DNA from: Kribbella sp. CA-293567
Lineage (GTDB): Bacteria; Actinomycetota; Actinomycetes; Propionibacteriales; Kribbellaceae
Length of the DNA: 64,000 nucleotides
Reading direction: 5' to 3'
NCBI RefSeq assembly: GCF_027627575.1
Contig: NZ_CP114065.1
Coordinates: 4,402,001 to 4,466,000 of the forward strand
In this document: positions 40,023 to 49,012 of the stretch, piece by piece
Layout of the letters: each line of letters starts with the position of its first letter
Numbering within the stretch: position 1 is the stretch's first letter
Position numbers and translations under genes: made by a program
The notes under the pieces: model-generated
Database searches by the model: none
What the model was told of the DNA's origin: nothing
Seen by the model: the letters and a program-made list of their open reading frames with translations, nothing else

Positions 40023-42523
40023 CAGGCGGCGCTCCGATCGGTGACCGCGCGAACAAGATTGCCCGCGGCAACTTCTCCCAGGTCCAGGTACTCCGCGCCC
40101 AGGTCTGCGGCCAGCTCGGCCGCCAGTCCGAGGCGCACCCCGCGGCGCGGTTCGCAGTCGACCACGACCGACGCGATCCCCTGCTGAGCCAGCCATCCGG
40201 CGGCCTGCTTGGCCTTGAGGAACGCCTTGTCGCCGGAGGTCGCCCGGCCATCCGTCACGAGCACCAGCAAGGGACGCCGGCGCGGATCGCGGATCGCGGC
40301 GATCCGCAGTACGTCGGCGGCTTTGAGCAGGCCCTCGGCGAGCGGAGTGCGGCCGCCGGTCGGCAGGGACTCCAGCCGGCGTACCGCGGTCTCGACGCTG
40401 CCGGTCGGCGGAAGGGCGACGGTCGCCTCGGCACCCGAGAAGGTGACCAGGCCGACGGTGTCGCGGCGCTGGTAGGCGTCGAGCAGGAGCGAGACGATCG
40501 CGGTCTTGACCTCGCTCATCCGCCGCTTGGTGCCCATCGAGCCGGAGGCGTCGACGCAGAACAGGACCAGGTTGCCTTCGCGGCCCTCGCGCACGCCGAG
40601 GCGTACGTCGGAGGCGCGGACAGCGAGGCCTGGTCCGGTGCGGCCGCGGGCGTGCTGATGGGGTGCTGCGGTGCGGATGGTGGCGAGGAGATGGGGACGG
40701 CCGGATTCGCGGCCCACGCGCGCGCGGTCGCCGACCACGCGGCCGACCTCGGTGAGCGCTCTCGAGCGGCGTCCGGCGACGCCTGCACCGGCGGACTGGA
40801 CGCTCAGGAGACGAGCCTTGTAGGGCTCGGAACTGGCGGCGACCTGGCCGGTCGGCGCGGGGCCGGAGAGAGCGCTCCCTGGGTTGCCCGGTTTGGCGGG
40901 GTCGGCGTCGGGGTGCGGGCCGGTGGCGTCGTCGGTGCTGTTTTCGCTCGCCGGGTCGTTGCCGTCGGAGCCGTTGTCGCGGGGGCCGTCGTCCTGGGTG
41001 CCGTTGTCCGGGCCACCACCGTTGTCGGAGCCGCCACCGTCCGGGCCGTCGGGGTTGCCGTCCGGTCCGTCCGGGTCGTCGTCAGGTGGGGTGCTGTTCT
41101 GGATCGCCTGCTCGAGTTGCTCGTCGTCCAGGCCCGGCGCGTCGAAGGGATTGCGGCGCTTGCGGTGCGGCAGGGCGAGCTTGGCGGCGGCGCGGACGTC
41201 CTCGACCTCGACCACCGTCCGGCCGGACCAGGCGGCGTGGGCGACCGCGGTGCGGGCGGTGACCAGGTCGGCGCGCATGCCGTCGACGTCGAAGGACGCG
41301 CAGATCTCGGCGATCTGGCGAAGCGCCGCGTCGGTGAGGATCACGTCGGCAAGGCGGGACCGGGCCTTGACGATGCGCTCGGAGAGCTCGGCCTGCGCAC
41401 CGGCGTACCTGGTGACGAAGGCGGCCGGGTCGGCCTCGTAGGTGAGGCGGGCGCGCATCACCTCGACCCGTACGGCGGGGTCGCGGCTGGCGACGACGTC
41501 GACGGTGAGGCCGAAGCGGTCCAGCAGCTGCGGGCGGAGTTCGCCCTCTTCGGGGTTCATGGTGCCGACCAGGACGAAGCGCGCCGGGTGGGTGATCGAA
41601 ACCCCGTCACGCTCGACGGTCGCGCGTCCCATCGCGGCGGCGTCGAGCAGTACGTCGACCAGGTGGTCGTGCAGCAGGTTGACCTCGTCGACGTACAGCA
41701 GCCCGCGGTGCGCCGCGGCCAGCAGACCGGGCTCGTAGACCGTCACACCTTCGGAGAGCGCTCGCTCGAGATGGAGAGAACCCAGTACGCGGTCCTCGGT
41801 GGCGCCTACGGGAAGTTCGACCAGCCGCGCTGGGCGGGAGATTGCCGCGGGGATAGACACCGAGGCGGAGTCAGGCGCAGAAGCCGCGTTGGCGGTGGAA
41901 GCCGCAGAAGCCGCCTCGGCGCCGTGAGCGGCACGAGTCGCGTCGGCGGTGGGAACGACGGGAGTCGCGGCGACGATGCGAGCGGCGGGAATTGCGTCGA
42001 CGGTGGAAGCCGTAGGAACCGCGTCGGTGGTGGGAGCCGCAGGAGTTGCGTCGGCGGTGTGAGCGGCAGTCGCCTCTGCGGTGGGAACGGCAAGAGTTGC
42101 GTCACGGGTGTGAGCGGCAGGAGTTGCCTCGACGGTGGAAGCCGTAGGAGCCGCCTCGACGCCGTGAGCCGCGGAAGTCGCCCCGCCGAGGGAAGCCGCG
42201 GGAGCCGCGTTGGCATAGGAAACGGCGGGGGATGCGGTGGGTGGGTGGTGCGGGGCGTCGGGGCAGGTTGGGTCGGGGGCGGCGGGGTCGCAGGAGAAGC
42301 GGCAGGCTGCTACGACCTCGACGGGCGGGAGGATCTCGGTGAGCGCGCGGACCGCGGTGGACTTCGCTGTTCCCTTTTCGCCGCGGATCAGGACGCCGCC
42401 GATCGCCGGGGAGATCGCGGCAAGGATCAGGGCGAGTTGGAGATCGTCCATCCCGACCACCGCGGTGAAGGGGAAACCGGTCGGGGCCGGCTGGTGGTTC
42501 GAACTGGTCGGGGCAGAGCCCAT
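40022..42523 (-). CDS. ChlI/ChlD-like cobaltochelatase subunit with repeat insertion
   Basis: An 833-residue AAA+/VWA protein. The AAA core starts FPFTAVVGMDDLQLAL, with Walker A RGEKGTAKST (~47-56), Walker B-type LLYVDEVNLLHDHLVD and sensor YVDEVN/GTMNPEEGELRPQL. A Pro/Asp-rich linker leads to a C-terminal von Willebrand A domain with MIDAS text FCVDASGSMGTKRRM. Between the C-x6-D-P loop (CRFSCDPAAPDPTCPDAP) and the next strand lies a ~130-residue Ala/Thr insertion of nine-residue repeats. Together with CobN it inserts Co2+ into the corrin ring. ATG 42523 follows GAAGGGAAG, downstream of a cobalamin riboswitch. Confidence 0.88.
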   Translation of the reverse strand: MGSAPTSSNHQPAPTGFPFTAVVGMDDLQLALILAAISPAIGGVLIRGEKGTAKSTAVRALTEILPPVEVVAACRFSCDPAAPDPTCPDAPHHPPTASPAVSYANAAPAASLGGATSAAHGVEAAPTASTVEATPAAHTRDATLAVPTAEATAAHTADATPAAPTTDAVPTASTVDAIPAARIVAATPVVPTADATRAAHGAEAASAASTANAASAPDSASVSIPAAISRPARLVELPVGATEDRVLGSLHLERALSEGVTVYEPGLLAAAHRGLLYVDEVNLLHDHLVDVLLDAAAMGRATVERDGVSITHPARFVLVGTMNPEEGELRPQLLDRFGLTVDVVASRDPAVRVEVMRARLTYEADPAAFVTRYAGAQAELSERIVKARSRLADVILTDAALRQIAEICASFDVDGMRADLVTARTAVAHAAWSGRTVVEVEDVRAAAKLALPHRKRRNPFDAPGLDDEQLEQAIQNSTPPDDDPDGPDGNPDGPDGGGSDNGGGPDNGTQDDGPRDNGSDGNDPASENSTDDATGPHPDADPAKPGNPGSALSGPAPTGQVAASSEPYKARLLSVQSAGAGVAGRRSRALTEVGRVVGDRARVGRESGRPHLLATIRTAAPHQHARGRTGPGLAVRASDVRLGVREGREGNLVLFCVDASGSMGTKRRMSEVKTAIVSLLLDAYQRRDTVGLVTFSGAEATVALPPTGSVETAVRRLESLPTGGRTPLAEGLLKAADVLRIAAIRDPRRRPLLVLVTDGRATSGDKAFLKAKQAAGWLAQQGIASVVVDCEPRRGVRLGLAAELAADLGAEYLDLGEVAAGNLVRAVTDRSAA
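41885..42166. repeat. 27-bp tandem repeats inside the chelatase gene
   Basis: About ten consecutive 27-bp units (one of 24 bp) encode nine-residue repeats of the type D/E-A-T-P-A-A-x-T-x, for example EATPAAHTR, DATPAAPTT, DAIPAARIV. Frame is kept throughout. The whole low-complexity insertion spans roughly residues 93-227 of the protein and is not a conserved part of the family. Confidence 0.85.
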
Positions 42524-42542
42524 GGCGGTGCTTCCCTTCGTC

Positions 42543-42715
42543 CCGCGGGTGTCCACGCCCGCCTTGGCACTTGGCACGCCGGGCGCGCGGAAGCGCTCCC
42601 TGGCGGACGATCGCGGATGTCCTGGCTTCCGGGCCTGAGCCCGGTCACAGTGGCGGGACCGCCCCGGAATCCAGCCCCGACAGGGCTGTCACCGGTGTTC
42701 CTCCACGCGCGTCCC
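42543..42715 (-). promoter_or_regulatory. Cobalamin riboswitch of the chelatase-cobO-cobB operon
   Basis: Read on the minus strand, the leader has GGTGACAGCCCTG, GGTCCCGCCACTGTGACC and a B12-box AAGCCAGGACATCC (42615-42628), the conserved order of the AdoCbl aptamer. A final hairpin GCGGG/CCCGC with loop CGTGGACA (42545-42562) sits just before the ribosome-binding site. GTGG in that loop can pair with CCAC of the L5 loop (CGCCACTG), the kissing-loop switch known for this class. It should repress translation when cobalamin is plentiful. Confidence 0.88.
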
Positions 42716-43092
42716 GGCGATCATTCCACATCGTCTGCCGGCCACTCGGTGGGGAGTCCGTAGAGCGCCGCCGGGAACCGGGCAGACAGCCGAAGGGCAC
42801 ACCGCCATCCCCGTACCAGCCAACGCCGTCCTGGGCAGGCGCGCGATGGAGCAAGTCAACGATGTAGCGAGTCGACGATGTGCCCCAGCCCGACACCGAC
42901 CGCGGCGAGCATCACCGAGATGCTCGCCAGCAGTTCCAGCACGAACGACGACAGGACCCCGTCTCGTGCTGGCCGACGCCGTCCTGGGGAAGCGCGCGAC
43001 GAAGCAGCTTGGCGATGTGCTCCGGCTCGTGCCAGCCGTCGCCGTCCTGGGCAGACTCGCGACGCAGCAGGCCGCGGTGCTACTCCGCAGCG
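42716..43092. repeat. Intergenic spacer with three copies of a ~50-bp repeat
   Basis: No convincing gene lies between surE and the chelatase riboswitch. A unit starting GCCGTCCTGGG and continuing into GCGCGCGA(C/T)G recurs at 42825, 42978 and 43041. Spacings of 153 and 63 bp are multiples of three, and one minus-strand frame repeats LLRRALPQDGVG-like text, so this may be a decayed or very short coding repeat. Transcripts from cobN-surE would cross it. Confidence 0.6.
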
Positions 43093-43848
43093 CTAGTTGG
43101 TGAAGACCGTTGACAGGTGTGCCGCGGCGGAGTTGCCGGGGAGTTCGCCGACGCCGGTGATCGGGGTGACCGTGATGTATCCCGCGAGCAGCAGTGCCTC
43201 GTCGGTGTCGGTGTCGCCGGGGGCCTCGTGCAGCGTCAGGCCGACCACTGGATCGCCTGTCGGCGACTTCTCCAGCACCAGGCGGGACCGGTCGTACGCG
43301 ACCAGGCGGGCCCAGCGTGCACCCTTGAGTTCGCTGACCGGGACGTCGGGCACGTTGATGTTGATGACCGTTCCGGCCGGCTGCTCCAGCAGCCAGGAGA
43401 GCGCTTCCGCTGCTACCAGGCCGGCCGTTTCGACGTACTGCGGCTGCTCGGAATCGATGCTGATCGCGAGTCCGGACAACCCCTGGCTCGAGGCGGTCAG
43501 CGCGGCCGCCACTGTGCCGGAGTGCAGGATCGGGCCGATGTTGTGCCCGTTGTTGATCCCGGAGACCACGATGTCGGGGGACGGACCGTACGCGCCGAGC
43601 CGGGCCAGGGTCACTGCCAGCGCGGGCGTTCCATCGATGCCGATGAAGCCGTTCTCGCCGACCTTCGACCGGACCGCGCGGCCGATCATCCCGGCGCGCG
43701 AAGTACCGACGCCGCTCTGGTCGTCCCACGGCGCCACCACCTGGACCGAGTGGCCGGCCTTCTCGAGGGCCGCCGCGAGTGCCTGGATGCCCAGGGACTC
43801 GTAGCCGTCGTCGTTGGTGACCAGGACTCGGAGCTGTTCGGACGCCAT
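43093..43848 (-). CDS. surE: 5'/3'-nucleotidase SurE
   Basis: A 251-residue SurE-fold metallophosphatase with the metal motif VLVTNDDGYES at the N-terminus and VSGINNGHNIGPILHSGTV. It dephosphorylates nucleoside monophosphates (and short polyphosphate in some species). ATG 43848 is chosen; a GTG at 43860 in frame is possible. It lies 43 bp after cobN and likely shares its riboswitch-controlled transcript, perhaps supplying or removing nucleotides linked to cobamide assembly, although this is only positional. Confidence 0.88.
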   Translation of the reverse strand: MASEQLRVLVTNDDGYESLGIQALAAALEKAGHSVQVVAPWDDQSGVGTSRAGMIGRAVRSKVGENGFIGIDGTPALAVTLARLGAYGPSPDIVVSGINNGHNIGPILHSGTVAAALTASSQGLSGLAISIDSEQPQYVETAGLVAAEALSWLLEQPAGTVININVPDVPVSELKGARWARLVAYDRSRLVLEKSPTGDPVVGLTLHEAPGDTDTDEALLLAGYITVTPITGVGELPGNSAAAHLSTVFTN

Positions 43849-43891
43849 GTGTCCACCCAATCACACCCCGGGCGGCGCCGCGCCGGTCCGA

Positions 43892-46800
43892 TCAGCCGCG
43901 ATCCTCGATGTCCCCCTCGGTTTCCAGTACGGCGGTCCGCAGCGTCTCGAGAGCTTCCGCGCTCGGCTCGGACCACAGTCCGCGCTGGGCCGCTTCGAGC
44001 AGCCGCTCGGCGATCCCGTGCCGCGCCCAGGGGTTCGACTTGCGGAAGAACTCGGCGATCTCCGGGTTGGCGACGTACTCGGTGGTGAGCGTCTCGTACA
44101 TCCAGTCGTCGACCACCCCGGCCGTGGCGTCGTACCCGAACAGGTAGTCCACCGTGGCCGCCATCTCGAAGGCGCCCTTGTACCCGTGGCGCTGCATCGC
44201 CGCCATCCAGCGCGGGTTCACCACCCGCGCCCGGAAGACGCGCTTGGTCTCCTCCTCCAGGGTCCGGGTCTTCACCTGGGCCGGTACGGCGGAGTCGCCG
44301 ATGTAGGCCTTCGGGTTGGAACCGGTCAGGTGCCGCACCATCGCGACCATGCCGCCGTGGTACTGGAAGTAGTCGTCGGAGTCCATGATGTCGTGCTCAC
44401 GGGTGTCCGCGTTCTTGGCCGCGACCTGGATGCGGGCGTAGGCGCGTTCCATCGACGGCCGGGCCTCGGCGCCGTCGAGGTCCTTGCCGTAGGCATAGCC
44501 GCCCCAGACCGCGTAGACCTCGGCCAGTTCGGCGTCGGTGCGCCAGTTCCGCGCGTCGACGAGCGGCAGCAGACCGGCGCCGTAGGAGCCCGGCTTGGAG
44601 CCGAAGACGCGGGCGGTGGACGATCGCAAATCATTGCCCGCAGCAACATCGGCGTCGACGTGCGCGCGCAGGTAGTTGCTGTCGGCATCTTCATCCAGGG
44701 CGGCCACCGTACGGACCGCCTCGTCCAGCAGGGCGACGACGTGCGGGAAGGCGTCGCGGAAGAAGCCGGAGATCCGGATCGTCACGTCGACCCGCGGCCG
44801 GCCGAGCTCGGTCAGCGGGACGACCTCGAAACCGGTGACGCGGCGGGAAGCCTCGTCCCAGACCGGGCGGCAGCCCAGCAGCCAGAGCACCTCGGCGAGG
44901 TCGTCGCCCTGGGTGCGCATCGCGGACGTACCCCAGACGGTCAGGCCGACCGAGCGCGGCCACTCCCCCGTCTCGGCCTTGTGCCTGGCCAGCAGCGAAT
45001 CCGCCAGCGCGACGCCGACGTCCCACGCGTTGCGGCTCGGGATCGCCTTCGGGTCGACGGCGTAGAAGTTGCGGCCGGTGGGCAGCACGTTGACCAGACC
45101 GCGGGTCGGTGAGCCCGACGGGCCCGCCTCGACGAAGCGGCCGGCCAGCGCGCGCAGTACGTTCGTCAGTTCGTCGCCGGTCCGCCCCAGCCGCGGCACG
45201 ACCTCGTCGGCGGCGAACTGCAGCGACCGCTCGACTTCGGGTGCCGTCCGGCCGAGCACCTCTTCGATGACGACCGGGACCTTGGCCGCGTCCCAGGAGA
45301 GGGTCTCCATGCTGACGACCAGTTTGCGCGCGACGGCCTCCAGCAGATCGACGCCGTCGGCACCGCTCACTGCCGGAAGATCGGCGAGCGTCGCGAGGTC
45401 GGCCAGTTCCGGTACGGCGACGCCCGGGTTCTCCAGCATCGCGGCCTCGTCGACGCCGAAGGTCTGGCCGAGCGCGGCCCGCAGACCAGGCACCGCGCCG
45501 GAGACGCCGCCCCACATCTGCTGCGCGCGCAGGACGGCGAGGACCAGATTGATCCGGGCCTCACCCTCCGGCCCGCCACCGAGGATGTGCAGGCCGTCGC
45601 GGATCTGCACGTCCTTGATCTCGCACAGATAGCCGTCGAGGTGCAGCACGAACTCGTCGAACTCCTCGTCCTCCGGCTTCTCCGAGGTGTGCAGGTCGTG
45701 ATGCAGCTGCGCCGCCTGGATCAAGGTCCAGATCTGCGCGCGCAGGGTCGGCACCTTGTCCGGATCGAGCGCCGTGACGGTGGCGTACTCGTCGAGCAGG
45801 TACTCGAGCTTGGCCATGTCGCCGTAGGTCTCGGCCCGCGCCATCGGCGGCACCAGGTGGTCGACGATCACGGCGTGGCCGCGGCGCTTGGCCTGCGTGC
45901 CCTCGCCCGGGTCGTTGACGATGAACGGGTAGACGAGCGGCAGGTTGCCCAGTACCGCGTCGGGAGCGCAGTCGGCGGCCATGCCGATGCCCTTGCCCGG
46001 CAGCCATTCGAGCGTGCCGTGCTTGCCGAGGTGGACGACCGCGTGGGCGCCGAAACCACCCTCCGACTCGGGCGCCTCCAGCCAGCGGTACGCCGCCAGA
46101 TAGTGGTGCGAGGGAGCCATGTCCGGGTCGTGGTAGATCGCGACCGGGTTCTCGCCGAAGCCGCGGGGCGGCTGGATCATCAGGACCACGTTGCCGAACC
46201 GCAGGGCCGCGAGCGCGATCGCGGGCTCAGCGCCCGACAGGTCGACGTACAGCGAGCCGGGTGCTTCACCCCAGGCCTCGATCATTGCCGACTGCAACGA
46301 CTCCGGCGTCCGGCCGAACCACTGCGCGTACGTCGAGAGCGGGATCTTGGCGACCGCGCTGGACAGCTGCTCGTCGGTCAGCCAGTCGACGTCGTGACCG
46401 CCGGCCGCGATCAGGCGGTGGATCAGGCCGTCGGCGCCGTCGGCCCCTTGCAGCTCGTCGAGGTTGAGGTCGGGACCGAGGTCGTAGCCCGCGTCCTTCA
46501 ACTGGCCGAGCAGGACGACGGCCGAGGCAGGGGTGTCGAGGCCGACCGCGTTGCCGATCCGCGCGTGCTTGGTCGGGTACGACGAGAGGACCAGCGCAAG
46601 CTTCTTCTCGGCCGGCAGGACGTGGCGGAGCCTGGCCTGGGCGACCGCGATGCCGGCCAGCCGGGCGCAACGCTCCTCGTCGGGCGCGTAGCTGGCGACA
46701 CCTTCGGCGTCGTACGCCTTGAAGGAGAACGGGATGGTGATCAGGCGGCCGTCGAACTCGGGGATCGCGACCTGGGTCGCGGCGTCGAGCGGGCTGATCG

Positions 46801-47611
46801 CGGCGTCGCTCTCCAGCCACTGCTCACGGGTGGAGGTCAGCGCGAGGCCCTGGATGAGCGGGATGTCGAGGGCGGCGAGTGCGCCGGCGTCCCACGAGTC
46901 GTCGCCGCCCGCTGTCGCATTGGAGGCGACAGTGCCGCCTGCTGCGAGCAGGGTGGTGACGAGGACGTCGCATTCGCGCAGCATCTCGAACAGCTGGGCG
47001 TTGTCGTCATGACTGGGGTCGAGGCCGCGCAGCGTTCCGCAGTACACGGGGAGGGCCTGGGCGCCCGCGGTCTCGATCGCGTCGGCGAGGGAGTCGACGA
47101 AGGCGGTGTTGCCGGAGATCTCATGGGCGCGGTAGTAGACGACGCCGACCACCGGCCGGTCGTCCTTGGTGAACGTCCTGCCTGCCCTGAGCCCGTACGT
47201 CGGGAGCGTGCGCGGCGGGTCGAACGTGTCGCCGCTGAGCAGGAGGGTGTCCCTGAGGAAGCCGGCCAGGTTGCCCAGGTTCTCGGAACCGCCCTCGCGA
47301 AGGTAGGCCAGCGCCTCGGTGACGGCGCCTGCCGGCACTGTGGACATCGACATCAGCTCGGCATCCGGGGCGGCCTCACCGCTCAGCACCACTGTCGGGA
47401 TACCCGCGGCAATGACGGCGTCCAGGCCCTCTTCCCAGGCTCGGCGGCCGCCGAGCAGGCGAACCACCACGACCTCGATCCCGTCCAGCAGAGCGGGGAG
47501 GCCGGCAAGCTCGACCCGGGCGGGGTTGGCGACCCGCCAGCCGGCTTGGGCCTGCGAGGCAGCAAGCAGATCGGTGTCGGCAGTGGAGAGCAGCAGCAGA
47601 TTCGCGGGCAC
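43892..47611 (-). CDS. cobN: Cobaltochelatase large subunit CobN
   Basis: A 1239-residue CobN/BchH-family protein. Characteristic text includes PVVGVVYYRAHEISGNTAFV, VVHLGKHGTLEWLPGKGIGM, YPFIVNDPGEGTQAKRRGHA, SVGLTVWGTSAMRTQGDDLA and WMAAMQRHGYKGAFEMAATV. It binds hydrogenobyrinate a,c-diamide and, with the ATPase subunit(s), inserts Co2+. An open frame extends to 47698 but runs through the cobalamin riboswitch, so GTG 47611, preceded by GAGGAAGGA, is taken as the start. Confidence 0.94.
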   Translation of the reverse strand: MPANLLLLSTADTDLLAASQAQAGWRVANPARVELAGLPALLDGIEVVVVRLLGGRRAWEEGLDAVIAAGIPTVVLSGEAAPDAELMSMSTVPAGAVTEALAYLREGGSENLGNLAGFLRDTLLLSGDTFDPPRTLPTYGLRAGRTFTKDDRPVVGVVYYRAHEISGNTAFVDSLADAIETAGAQALPVYCGTLRGLDPSHDDNAQLFEMLRECDVLVTTLLAAGGTVASNATAGGDDSWDAGALAALDIPLIQGLALTSTREQWLESDAAISPLDAATQVAIPEFDGRLITIPFSFKAYDAEGVASYAPDEERCARLAGIAVAQARLRHVLPAEKKLALVLSSYPTKHARIGNAVGLDTPASAVVLLGQLKDAGYDLGPDLNLDELQGADGADGLIHRLIAAGGHDVDWLTDEQLSSAVAKIPLSTYAQWFGRTPESLQSAMIEAWGEAPGSLYVDLSGAEPAIALAALRFGNVVLMIQPPRGFGENPVAIYHDPDMAPSHHYLAAYRWLEAPESEGGFGAHAVVHLGKHGTLEWLPGKGIGMAADCAPDAVLGNLPLVYPFIVNDPGEGTQAKRRGHAVIVDHLVPPMARAETYGDMAKLEYLLDEYATVTALDPDKVPTLRAQIWTLIQAAQLHHDLHTSEKPEDEEFDEFVLHLDGYLCEIKDVQIRDGLHILGGGPEGEARINLVLAVLRAQQMWGGVSGAVPGLRAALGQTFGVDEAAMLENPGVAVPELADLATLADLPAVSGADGVDLLEAVARKLVVSMETLSWDAAKVPVVIEEVLGRTAPEVERSLQFAADEVVPRLGRTGDELTNVLRALAGRFVEAGPSGSPTRGLVNVLPTGRNFYAVDPKAIPSRNAWDVGVALADSLLARHKAETGEWPRSVGLTVWGTSAMRTQGDDLAEVLWLLGCRPVWDEASRRVTGFEVVPLTELGRPRVDVTIRISGFFRDAFPHVVALLDEAVRTVAALDEDADSNYLRAHVDADVAAGNDLRSSTARVFGSKPGSYGAGLLPLVDARNWRTDAELAEVYAVWGGYAYGKDLDGAEARPSMERAYARIQVAAKNADTREHDIMDSDDYFQYHGGMVAMVRHLTGSNPKAYIGDSAVPAQVKTRTLEEETKRVFRARVVNPRWMAAMQRHGYKGAFEMAATVDYLFGYDATAGVVDDWMYETLTTEYVANPEIAEFFRKSNPWARHGIAERLLEAAQRGLWSEPSAEALETLRTAVLETEGDIEDRG

Positions 47612-47630
47612 GCGCGGCCGGTCCTTCCTC

Positions 47631-47745
47631 GGGGTGTCCACGCCCCAGGTGGCAGGTACGACAGCGGCAGTTCCTGACTCCCACGCAAGCGTGGTCACAG
47701 TGGCGGGACCGTCCCGGACTCACACCGGGTTCCTGCACAAGCCGT
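47631..47745 (-). promoter_or_regulatory. Cobalamin riboswitch of cobN-surE
   Basis: On the minus strand: GGAACCCGGTGTGAGTCCGG, then GGTCCCGCCACTGTGACC, then a B12 box GTCAGGAACTGCC (47666-47678). The expression platform is a GGGG/CCCC hairpin with loop CGTGGACA (47631-47646), directly followed by the GAGGAAGGA ribosome-binding site of cobN. The loop is identical to that of the second riboswitch at 42545-42562 and can pair with the L5 CCAC. Confidence 0.9.
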
Positions 47746-47846
47746 CGATGACGTGGGTGACTCTAGTCGACTGCTTCTCCGGCGCGCTCCCCCGCGGGTC
47801 CCCGGACATGACTGGGGGTGACCGGGCCGTCGGTTAAGTTGCCCGG

Positions 47847-48584
47847 GTGATCCGGATCGTGATGCCCGAGTGGCTGGTGGCCGTTCTCGGGCTGCAGGTG
47901 GGATTGGGCATCTTTCTGGGCTGCATCGCGCTGGTCGGGAAGGTGATCTTGACCGTGGGCGGTCCGTCACTGGCCAGATCCGAGGCCCGGCTGGCGCGAA
48001 ACCAGTCCGGTGGCGAGCAGCACGGCTGGCACCCCGGCCAGGACACCGGCGGGTTGCTCACCGCCGCGGGTCGCTGGTGCTTCGATCACGCGGGCAGTGT
48101 GCGCCGCGTCCTGGTCGGGCAGTTCGAAGGGCGCCGGATCCGGATGGCGGAGTTCCTCCACACCGATGGGTCGAGGCTCCCGACGGCCTCGGTGAACAAC
48201 CTGATCGCGATCGAGTTGCCGACCCGGTTGCCGCACCTCGTGGTCCACCGGGGACCGCTGACCGACCTCGGCCTGCTCAGCTTCCAGGAACTCGAGCTGC
48301 AGCTGTTCGAGGGGGAAAGCGGAACGTTCAACCGCGCGTACACGGTCGGCAGCCCGGATCCGCGGTACTCCTCGGCCGTCCTGCACCCCCGGATGATGGA
48401 GTGGCTGCTGGCCCACCGCGAGGTGAACTTCCGGATCCACGCCAACCTGATCGTTGCCTACGCCCCCGAACCTTGGACCGTCCCGCAGGCCCTCGCGACT
48501 CTGCCCGTCCTCAGCGGTGTCGTCGACCTCCTCCCGTTCTTCGTCCTCGACGACTTCGGCCAGCCTCTGCCCAGCGGATCCTGA
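47847..48584 (+). CDS. Membrane-anchored hypothetical protein (DUF3137-like tail)
   Basis: A 245-residue protein with one N-terminal transmembrane helix (LVAVLGLQVGLGIFLGCIAL) followed by a cytoplasmic beta-rich domain containing FNRAYTVGSPDPRYSSAVLH and PRMMEWLLAHREVNFRI, a pattern seen in uncharacterised actinobacterial proteins resembling DUF3137. GTG 47847 and ATG 47862 are both possible starts, each with a weak ribosome-binding site. Its promoter region is shared with the divergent cobN riboswitch leader. Function unknown. Confidence 0.72.
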   Translation: MIRIVMPEWLVAVLGLQVGLGIFLGCIALVGKVILTVGGPSLARSEARLARNQSGGEQHGWHPGQDTGGLLTAAGRWCFDHAGSVRRVLVGQFEGRRIRMAEFLHTDGSRLPTASVNNLIAIELPTRLPHLVVHRGPLTDLGLLSFQELELQLFEGESGTFNRAYTVGSPDPRYSSAVLHPRMMEWLLAHREVNFRIHANLIVAYAPEPWTVPQALATLPVLSGVVDLLPFFVLDDFGQPLPSGS

Positions 48585-48587
48585 GGC

Positions 48588-48965
48588 TCAGAAGCCGGGG
48601 ATGAACAAGCAGAACAGGTGGCCGTGCGGGTCGCGCATGACCCGCACCCCGTCGGGTTGCGGCTGGTGCCCTTCGACGGTCGCGCCGAGCCGTACGGCGC
48701 GCGCGACGCCCGCGTCGAGGTCGTCCACCTGAATGTCCAGGTGAGCCTGCATCTGCTGACTTTCCGGCTGCTGCGGCCAGACCGGCTGGACGTGATCCGC
48801 CTCGTACTGGAAACTGAGCCCCGGCCGCTCACTGTCCGGGTGCCGAAGCCGCACCCAGTGCGGTTCCCGGCTGACCTCGACCCAGTCGAGCAACTCGCGG
48901 TAGAAGTCGGCCAGCACCGGCGGGTCCGGCGTACCGAGCACTGTCGCGGCAAGATTCGCACTCAT
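48588..48965 (-). CDS. VOC/glyoxalase-fold protein
   Basis: A 125-residue VOC protein with GTPDPPVLADFYRELLDW (first alpha), AHLDIQVDDLDAGVARAVRL and VMRDPHGHLFCLFIPGF (terminal metal Glu replaced by Cys/Leu context). It lies 47 bp downstream of the ArsR-SRPBCC pair and is probably co-transcribed. Substrate unknown. Confidence 0.82.
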   Translation of the reverse strand: MSANLAATVLGTPDPPVLADFYRELLDWVEVSREPHWVRLRHPDSERPGLSFQYEADHVQPVWPQQPESQQMQAHLDIQVDDLDAGVARAVRLGATVEGHQPQPDGVRVMRDPHGHLFCLFIPGF

Positions 48966-49012
48966 GCCGCGCCGGTACCCAGCCGGCCGAACACCGACGC
49001 GACCAGCGCCCG

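Noticed and set aside
39953..42763. 936-codon plus-strand open frame opposite the chelatase
   Set aside because: Shadow of a GC-rich gene: composition is Gly/Arg/Val-rich, there are no motifs, and the minus strand encodes a full AAA/VWA protein.
47612..47698. Longer CobN starting at 47698
   Set aside because: Those codons coincide with the cobalamin riboswitch aptamer and its final hairpin; GTG 47611 follows the ribosome-binding site.
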